This document shows positions 58,934 to 64,000 of a stretch of DNA of 64,000 bases, one piece after another; the first letter of the stretch is position 1; every line of letters begins with the position of its first letter. The DNA is from UBA987 sp002292105. GTDB taxonomy: Bacteria; Bacteroidota; Bacteroidia; NS11-12g; UBA9320. The notes beneath the pieces were generated by a model. The model did no database searches. It was given only the letters and a program-made list of their open reading frames with translations, and was not told the origin of the DNA. The position numbers and the translations under genes were made by a program. The DNA lies in assembly GCA_943846675.1 (NCBI GenBank), contig OX044357.1, positions 2,232,001 through 2,296,000 on the forward strand, in the 5' to 3' direction.

Positions 58934-60895
58934 TTATTTAACAACCTGCATTTTCTTAGTTACTTCACTGTCCTTTGTCTTCAAGGTATAGAAATACACT
59001 CCAGAAGTTAGTTCAGATCCGTCAATAGTGATATCGTGGTTTCCAGCACCTTTGTATCCCATTTCTTGGTTTGAAACAACTTTACCAGTTGCATCAGTTA
59101 CTGTGCAAGTCAAGTCGCTACCAGCTCTTAGGTATACCACAACGTTTGTGTTATCGCTAAAAGGGTTTGGTTGGTTTTGACTAACTACAAACACTTTAGA
59201 TTCTTTGATTACTGGCGTAATCTCTAATGTGTTTTGACCTAAAACACTATCCATCAAATCTTGAACAGGAATGGCTGCGTAGTAAATAGTATTTTCTACG
59301 TTAGGGTGTAGGTTACCAGTTCCACTATTCTGTAAGTTAGTTCCTGGGTGTGCATCCATTTGGAAGATAAAGTGAACGAAATCGTCAGTACGTTTAGTCA
59401 AACAAGCAAATACTGCTTCTTGTGATCTAATTTGTGTTGCATTTTGAGTTGTAGCCCATGATGCTCCATTGTCAGTTGAATACGAGATATGTACGTCTCT
59501 GTAGTTTGCAAGGTAATCGTTAAATGTAAATTCAACTGGTGCATCCCAAGTAACGTAAATGTTATTGTCTTTATCTACTGATAAACTTGAATGCGTTGAG
59601 ATACTCGTACCACCATAACGTGCTGCATACGCTAAACCATTTGATGGGTTACCGTCGGCTCCCATGCTGTTGGTTGTTTCCGCAGTGATATCGTATGCCG
59701 CTCCACTTGCTGCAGGTTGTCCGTCCATGTCGATTGGCAATCCACAAACTTTCCAGTTCGGTTGATTTTCACTCCAATGATACAATCCAAAGAAACTACC
59801 AGAACGTGCTAAATCATCAGTTGTATCATCATCAGAATAGCTCACTCGGCCTCCAGCCACATGTACATCTCCATTATTGTCAATTAACACATCTACTGAT
59901 CCGTCGTTACAAGTAACAGGATTATTAGGATCTACTAAATAACTTCCCCATACAAATCGTGGAAAAGCAAATGAATCAATAATACTGGTTGTCCAAGTAC
60001 TTCCGGAGTCAGTTGATTTAAATAACGTAACATCTTTATAACGTCCAGCTATTACAATCGCAACGATTGAATCTCTAGCGTCGATAGCGTATGTATCACC
60101 AGCCCCATCAAGATATCTAGCTGAATCATATCCTGGCAAAAGACCAAGTGTTGACCACGACTTACCTGCATCATTAGATTGAGTAAACAAAGTTGGATTT
60201 TCAATTCCACCAACGTAAACATCATCATCGTCTGTTTGTCCGGCAAAATTTGCTAAAAGAAACATCTTATCACCTAAATTAGCCGTTCTGTTCCAAATCA
60301 CATTCCCATCTGGATGGCCTCCTATCTTAGTTCCTGCCACAGTTTTCGTAACTGTCCAATCTGTTTTACCCTTGCCAGTGTTTTGGGTCATAACCATACC
60401 ACCATTAGCAGGATCATGAGCAACCGTATAAATTGAACCGTCTGACAACATCCCAATTGATGGCCATCCAGTTCTAATCCCATCTTCAGTAGAAACCGTT
60501 GGAGCTGCACCCCAGTTAGTCCCGTCATAATAATTTACAGCTGACCCTCTATCAGGCCATGTTGTACTTGAACTACCAGAAAAAGTCCAGGCTGCAGTGA
60601 TTGTTCCATCCGCATGTAAAATGGCTCTTCTTCCGATTGAAGCGTTTGTTTGCAAATCATAATAGGTGTTTCCAACGCGAACGAAATCATACACCTCAGA
60701 TCTATACTTGCCATGAGATACTGGAGTTGTAGTTTCTGCATTAGGTGCTTGATCGAATCTAAATCCATCTACCGCATCCAATTGTCCTTTTTGGATTAAC
60801 TGTGTTGCACTTGGCTGATGTAGGTCTTTAGGGGATTGGCCATAAGCTACAATCATAGTAGACATTACAGCGGATAAAAGTATTGCTCTTTTCAT
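58934..60895 (-). CDS. Secreted sialidase-like (BNR/Asp-box) protein with type IX sorting domain, paralog 2
   Basis: A 653-residue exported protein highly similar to paralog 1, with shared runs DTYAIDARDS, TSIIDSFAFPRFVWGS and FTFNDYLANYRDVHISYSTD. It has a signal peptide (to about VAYGQ), Asp-box motifs (SNDAGKSW, STDSGSTW, STDNGASW) in a presumed beta-propeller, and the sorting domain NQPNPFSDNTNVVVYL ... KKMQVVK. Synonymous positions are visibly richer in A/T than in paralog 1, which may mean higher expression or a different history. It has its own -7 element and a strong terminator. Enzymatic activity not shown. Confidence 0.87.
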   Translation of the reverse strand: MKRAILLSAVMSTMIVAYGQSPKDLHQPSATQLIQKGQLDAVDGFRFDQAPNAETTTPVSHGKYRSEVYDFVRVGNTYYDLQTNASIGRRAILHADGTITAAWTFSGSSSTTWPDRGSAVNYYDGTNWGAAPTVSTEDGIRTGWPSIGMLSDGSIYTVAHDPANGGMVMTQNTGKGKTDWTVTKTVAGTKIGGHPDGNVIWNRTANLGDKMFLLANFAGQTDDDDVYVGGIENPTLFTQSNDAGKSWSTLGLLPGYDSARYLDGAGDTYAIDARDSIVAIVIAGRYKDVTLFKSTDSGSTWTTSIIDSFAFPRFVWGSYLVDPNNPVTCNDGSVDVLIDNNGDVHVAGGRVSYSDDDTTDDLARSGSFFGLYHWSENQPNWKVCGLPIDMDGQPAASGAAYDITAETTNSMGADGNPSNGLAYAARYGGTSISTHSSLSVDKDNNIYVTWDAPVEFTFNDYLANYRDVHISYSTDNGASWATTQNATQIRSQEAVFACLTKRTDDFVHFIFQMDAHPGTNLQNSGTGNLHPNVENTIYYAAIPVQDLMDSVLGQNTLEITPVIKESKVFVVSQNQPNPFSDNTNVVVYLRAGSDLTCTVTDATGKVVSNQEMGYKGAGNHDITIDGSELTSGVYFYTLKTKDSEVTKKMQVVK

Positions 60896-60938
60896 ACTAA
60901 CTAAATATTTCTCTTTTATGAATTTATTAAAAGGTTGA

Positions 60939-60946
60939 CAAATCTA
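60939..60946 (-). promoter_or_regulatory. -7 element (TAGATTTG) of sialidase-like paralog 2
   Basis: Exact TAnnTTTG in the 55-nt gap after holA, 43 nt before ATG 60895. Allows transcription independent of holA. Confidence 0.55.
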
Positions 60947-60950
60947 TACA

Positions 60951-61958
60951 TTACTTGATTAATCTAACTACCAATTCTGTCAAAAGTTCACCATCTGCTG
61001 CCTTTCCGCCTTCTATTCCTTTACTTTTCAAATCGAATTCGTGCAGAATGGCAAATACTTCGCTCATTTTTGCTGGTTGATAATTTCTAGCGGCAGCTAT
61101 ATATTCTTTTACAAAATACGGGCTCATCCCAATGGATTTCGCGATTTCCGTTGGATTGGCGCTTTTTTCAAAATGGATAAGATGAATTTTTTTAAAGTAA
61201 TTGTAGAGGTTAATTAAAACCAGCACGAAGGGATTGTCCTTAGGGTTTCTTGCAAAATAATTGACAATACGTAGACTTTGACGCAAATCGCGCTTACCTA
61301 CACTTTTGGTTAACTCAAATACGTTGTATTCCTTATCTATACCGCCACCTCGAGCGACATCATCAACCTCAATGGCAGTCCGTTTACCTAAGTTGGCTTT
61401 AGCCTTATCAATTTCGCCAGTTATTTTTTGCAGATCGCTACCAATGGTTTGAATTAGGATTTGAACCACTTCTGGCCGAATGGTTAGCCCCAATGATTTT
61501 ACGTGGGCTTGTAGCCAACCCGCAACTTCATTCTCATAGAGCTTATTGGAAGTAAAAGCGCCAAACTTTTTTAGCGCCTTACCCAACTTGGTTGCTCGAC
61601 TTACTTTTTTGTTCTTATACAAGAAAACCAGAACCGTGGATTGAACGGGATTGTCTAAATAAGACAAAATCGCGTCTATGTTTTTTAAGAACTGTGCTTC
61701 TCGAACTATGATCAATTGATATTCGGCCATCATTGGAAACCGCTTTGCAGACGAAATAATATCGTTCACATCGCTATCGCGGCCATACAACACTTGAAAG
61801 TTAAAGGACTTTTCAGCTTCTGTAAGTACTGATTTTTCAAGGTTCTCAGCAATTTTATCAATAAAATATGGCTCTTCACCTTCTAAAAAATAAACAGGTC
61901 TATACGATCTGCTGTTTATCTCGCCCATTAGTTTTTGAAAATCTGCTATACTTGCCAC
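60951..61958 (-). CDS. holA: DNA polymerase III subunit delta
   Basis: Clamp-loader subunit that opens the sliding clamp. The 335-residue protein fits HolA: RPVYFLEGEEPYFIDKIAEN near the N-terminus (in part the usual YxxxGEExxLxxxA), LIIVREAQFLKN, TVLVFLYKNKKVSRATKLGK, a lid region GSDLQKITGEIDKAKANLG (LxxEIxKL) and the C-terminal collar helices. Length as expected. The start is GTG 61958, 23 nt from the divergent GTG of the small nuclease-like gene. Confidence 0.92.
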   Translation of the reverse strand: MASIADFQKLMGEINSRSYRPVYFLEGEEPYFIDKIAENLEKSVLTEAEKSFNFQVLYGRDSDVNDIISSAKRFPMMAEYQLIIVREAQFLKNIDAILSYLDNPVQSTVLVFLYKNKKVSRATKLGKALKKFGAFTSNKLYENEVAGWLQAHVKSLGLTIRPEVVQILIQTIGSDLQKITGEIDKAKANLGKRTAIEVDDVARGGGIDKEYNVFELTKSVGKRDLRQSLRIVNYFARNPKDNPFVLVLINLYNYFKKIHLIHFEKSANPTEIAKSIGMSPYFVKEYIAAARNYQPAKMSEVFAILHEFDLKSKGIEGGKAADGELLTELVVRLIK

Positions 61959-61981
61959 TGCGTTAATTGATAGAATAAGCG

Positions 61982-62425
61982 GTGCAATTTAACTGGGAAA
62001 ATATTGGTATTAAAACACGTGTTGAAAAAAACAAACAGTATTTTTTTGATCCAATACGTAAACGCTATTTGCTCATCACACCAGAAGAAGAAGTTAGACA
62101 GTGGATCATCTATCACCTAACCCAAGAATTGGATTATCCAGCCACCAACATTGCTGTTGAAAAGCAAATCAAATACTTACAAAGAAACAAACGTTTTGAC
62201 GTGCTCATTTACAAGGATGGACAACCAAAACTACTCATTGAATGCAAAGCACCTAACGTTGCCATCAATCAATCGACTCTAAACCAAATTGCGACGTATA
62301 ACTTTACCTTAAACGTACCGTATCTGCTGCTCACCAACGGAGCGCAACAACTTTGCTGTCGGGTAAACCATGTGACTAAAACTTGTGAATTTCTAGAGAC
62401 GATTCCTTCATATAAAAGTCTTTAA
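61982..62425 (+). CDS. Stand-alone HSDR_N-like PD-(D/E)xK protein
   Basis: A 147-residue protein resembling the N-terminal nuclease domain of type I restriction enzyme R subunits (HSDR_N_2). The core reads RFDVLIYKDGQPKLLIECKAP (split: Asp in RFDVLIY, then IECKAP with Glu and Lys), which is the PD-(D/E)xK arrangement, preceded by a conserved PEEEVRQWIIYHLTQELDYP. It lacks helicase and specificity domains and no restriction genes are nearby, so it is not a restriction system as such. Similar small proteins occur beside holA in Bacteroidota. GTG start. Nuclease activity is inference. Confidence 0.82.
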   Translation: MQFNWENIGIKTRVEKNKQYFFDPIRKRYLLITPEEEVRQWIIYHLTQELDYPATNIAVEKQIKYLQRNKRFDVLIYKDGQPKLLIECKAPNVAINQSTLNQIATYNFTLNVPYLLLTNGAQQLCCRVNHVTKTCEFLETIPSYKSL

Positions 62426-62433
62426 GATTAGGT

Positions 62434-62441
62434 TATTTTTG
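62434..62441 (+). promoter_or_regulatory. nhaD -7 element (TATTTTTG)
   Basis: Exact TAnnTTTG, 16 nt before ATG 62458. Confidence 0.55.
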
Positions 62442-62457
62442 CCGAAAATTTTTCGAC

Positions 62458-63792
62458 ATGTCAATTCTCATTATTGTTGTTTTTGTCCTAGGCTATATTG
62501 CTATTGCTTTAGAACATAATATTAAAATCGACAAGGCTGCTTCTGCACTTATAACCGGTATGGTTTGTTGGGCAATCTATGTGTTCTCAATCGATGGAAC
62601 AGGTCATGAGATACAGCATATTATTGAACATGGAATTGACAGTATAAGTTATCGCAACGGATTGGTTCATCACTTATTCGACATTGGAAGTATCTTGTTT
62701 TTCTTAATGGGTGCAATGACCATCGTAGAGTTGGTAGACGCTCACGAGGGTTTTGATGTAATAACCAACCGTATTAAAACCACCAATGCAGTGACCCTTA
62801 TTTGGATTATCTGTGTATTAACCTTCTTCTTATCAGCCATACTGGATAACCTTACCACAACAATTGTAATGGTTTCGTTGCTGCGTAAATTAATCAAGGA
62901 AAAGGACATGCGTTGGTTGTTTGTGGGAATGGTAGTGGTTTCTGCCAATGCCGGTGGTGCTTGGTCTCCAATTGGTGACGTTACTACAACAATGTTATGG
63001 ATTAAGGGTCAATTGCCACATGTTGGACAAATGGTAGTAGACTTGATTATTCCTAGTTTGGTTGCCATGATCGTTCCATTAGGTATTTTGAGTTACACGC
63101 TAAAAGGCAAACAATTAGAACGCCCAATGAAGTCAGAAGGTGTTGAACATTACATCAATCCAACGACACAGAATGAACGCATATTGATATTTGTCCTTGG
63201 CGTTTGTGGATTGCTCTTTGTACCGGTGTTTAAAACAGTAACCCACCTTCCTCCATTTATGGGAATGATGTTAAGTTTAGGCGTATTGTGGACGGTAACT
63301 GAAATTATTCACCGCGCCAAAAACAAGGAAGACAAACACGAACTATCTGTTATAGGCGTACTTCAAAAAATTGATGTTGCCAGTGTATTGTTCTTCTTAG
63401 GCATCCTTTTAGCCGTAGCTGCATTACAGGAATATGGTCACTTAAACGAAATGGCAGCAGCCTTAGATCAAAAAATTGGTAACATATACGCTATAAACGT
63501 GGTGATTGGTTTTCTGTCGTCTATTGTAGATAACGTACCTTTGGTTGCTGCGGCACAAGGTATGTACGAAATACAACCTGATGGTGTATTTGCAGCCGGC
63601 GGCAAATTTTGGGAATTCTTAGCCTATTGTGCTGGTGTTGGTGGAAGTTCATTAATCATCGGTTCTGCTGCAGGTGTTGCGGCAATGGGGTTAGAAAGAA
63701 TAGATTTCATCTGGTACCTAAAAAAGATTAGCTGGTTAGCAATTATAGGTTACCTGTGTGGTGCTGCGACTTACTTCTTGATGTACGCATAA
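62458..63792 (+). CDS. nhaD: NhaD-type Na+/H+ antiporter
   Basis: A 444-residue inner-membrane protein with about 12 helices, of the NhaD branch of the ion transporter (IT) superfamily. Signatures are IALEHNIKIDKAASALITGM at the N-terminus, FFLMGAMTIVELVDAHEGFD, LSAILDNLTTTIVMVSLLRK (the conserved DNLTTTIVM), SANAGGAWSPIGDVTTTMLW, and IVDNVPLVAAAQGMY. It exchanges Na+ or Li+ for H+. Followed after 3 nt by a glycosyltransferase gene. Confidence 0.94.
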   Translation: MSILIIVVFVLGYIAIALEHNIKIDKAASALITGMVCWAIYVFSIDGTGHEIQHIIEHGIDSISYRNGLVHHLFDIGSILFFLMGAMTIVELVDAHEGFDVITNRIKTTNAVTLIWIICVLTFFLSAILDNLTTTIVMVSLLRKLIKEKDMRWLFVGMVVVSANAGGAWSPIGDVTTTMLWIKGQLPHVGQMVVDLIIPSLVAMIVPLGILSYTLKGKQLERPMKSEGVEHYINPTTQNERILIFVLGVCGLLFVPVFKTVTHLPPFMGMMLSLGVLWTVTEIIHRAKNKEDKHELSVIGVLQKIDVASVLFFLGILLAVAALQEYGHLNEMAAALDQKIGNIYAINVVIGFLSSIVDNVPLVAAAQGMYEIQPDGVFAAGGKFWEFLAYCAGVGGSSLIIGSAAGVAAMGLERIDFIWYLKKISWLAIIGYLCGAATYFLMYA

Positions 63793-63795
63793 GCT

Positions 63796-64000
63796 TTGAT
63801 AGCAAACAAAAAAATAGTTGTGGTTCTACCCGCTTATAACGCGGAGAAAACCTTGGAAATGACTTTCAACGAAATTCCGTTCGATATCGTTGATGAAGTT
63901 GTTTTAGTGGATGACGCCAGTCGGGACCATACAGTTGAAACTGGCAAAAGGCTTGGCATCAAACATATTGTAAAACACGAACAGAATCGTGGCTACGGAG
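63796..64000 (+). CDS. Family 2 glycosyltransferase (5' part only)
   Basis: The window ends after 68 codons. The visible part, IVVVLPAYNAEKTLEMTF then DEVVLVDDASRDHTVETGKR and HEQNRGYG, is the GT-A nucleotide-sugar binding region of family 2 glycosyltransferases: PAYN, the VDDAS motif with the metal-binding aspartates, and NxGxG. It resembles dolichyl/polyprenyl-phosphate mannose synthase-like members, but substrate is unknown. The start is taken as TTG 63796, 3 nt after the nhaD stop. Confidence 0.85.
   Translation, partial: MIANKKIVVVLPAYNAEKTLEMTFNEIPFDIVDEVVLVDDASRDHTVETGKRLGIKHIVKHEQNRGYG

Noticed and set aside
61982..62425. Type I restriction-modification system
   Set aside because: Only an N-terminal nuclease-like domain is present; there are no helicase, specificity or methylase genes nearby.

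Overview
The window looks like chromosomal DNA from a gliding-type Bacteroidota, probably a Flavobacteriales relative. The grounds are: genes for type IX secretion and gliding (gldJ, two porP/sprF paralogs, porU, porV); secreted proteins with the C-terminal type IX sorting domain; the Bacteroidota -7 promoter element TAnnTTTG just upstream of many genes; A+T-rich DNA; and few Shine-Dalgarno sequences. There is no prophage, insertion sequence, CRISPR array or rRNA operon. Most of the window is a conserved core genome interrupted by several repeat-rich intergenic stretches.

Layout. 1-2810: an envelope phosphotransferase of the sulfatase/EptA type that appears fused to a PLC-like phosphodiesterase domain (runs off the left edge). 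2.9-10.2 kb: serS, a small zincin, a lipoprotein, a secreted Kazal-type inhibitor, a metallo-beta-lactamase-fold hydrolase, a GNAT acetyltransferase, dxs and cmk. 10.3-18.3 kb: a PaaN-type aldehyde dehydrogenase, a cluster (membrane-anchored protein, DUF3822 protein, rsmD, coaD), a NUDIX hydrolase, pyrE, a TerB/DnaJ protein, ahcY and a bacilliredoxin. 18.4-27.3 kb: the type IX secretion/gliding locus. 27.4-35.9 kb: lon, a sodium:solute symporter, a lipoprotein, pfkA, a class IV aminotransferase and a CNT nucleoside transporter. 36.0-36.7 kb: a gene-free block with two similar transcription units, each having a sigma-54-like promoter, a shared 41-nt core with UUACUAC repeats, a small GCUC/GAGC hairpin and a strong terminator. 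I read these as a tandem pair of about 200-nt small RNAs. 36.7-46.9 kb: icmF, a secreted protein, a bestrophin, menB, and the MFS/rsmE/DUF4159/lipid-kinase operon. 47.0-50.6 kb: tRNA-Leu, tig, clpP, clpX. 50.6-60.9 kb: repeat-rich intergenic DNA, a GT-C glycosyltransferase, and two paralogous sialidase-like secreted proteins flanking an HlyD/FtsX/ATPase exporter operon. 61-64 kb: holA, a small PD-(D/E)xK-type protein, nhaD and the start of a family 2 glycosyltransferase.

How it fits together. PorU and PorV process and carry proteins bearing the sorting domain, and at least three such clients (the Kazal protein and both sialidase-like proteins) are encoded here. Lon, trigger factor, ClpP and ClpX form the protein quality-control set. 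Five convergent gene pairs overlap at their 3' ends, and several genes have the promoter element within 3-8 nt of the start codon, which implies leaderless or nearly leaderless mRNAs.

Start codons were often moved downstream of the longest open frame, because the longest frame began inside the promoter element or upstream of a signal peptide. All functional calls rest on reading the translated sequence by eye; no database search was run.
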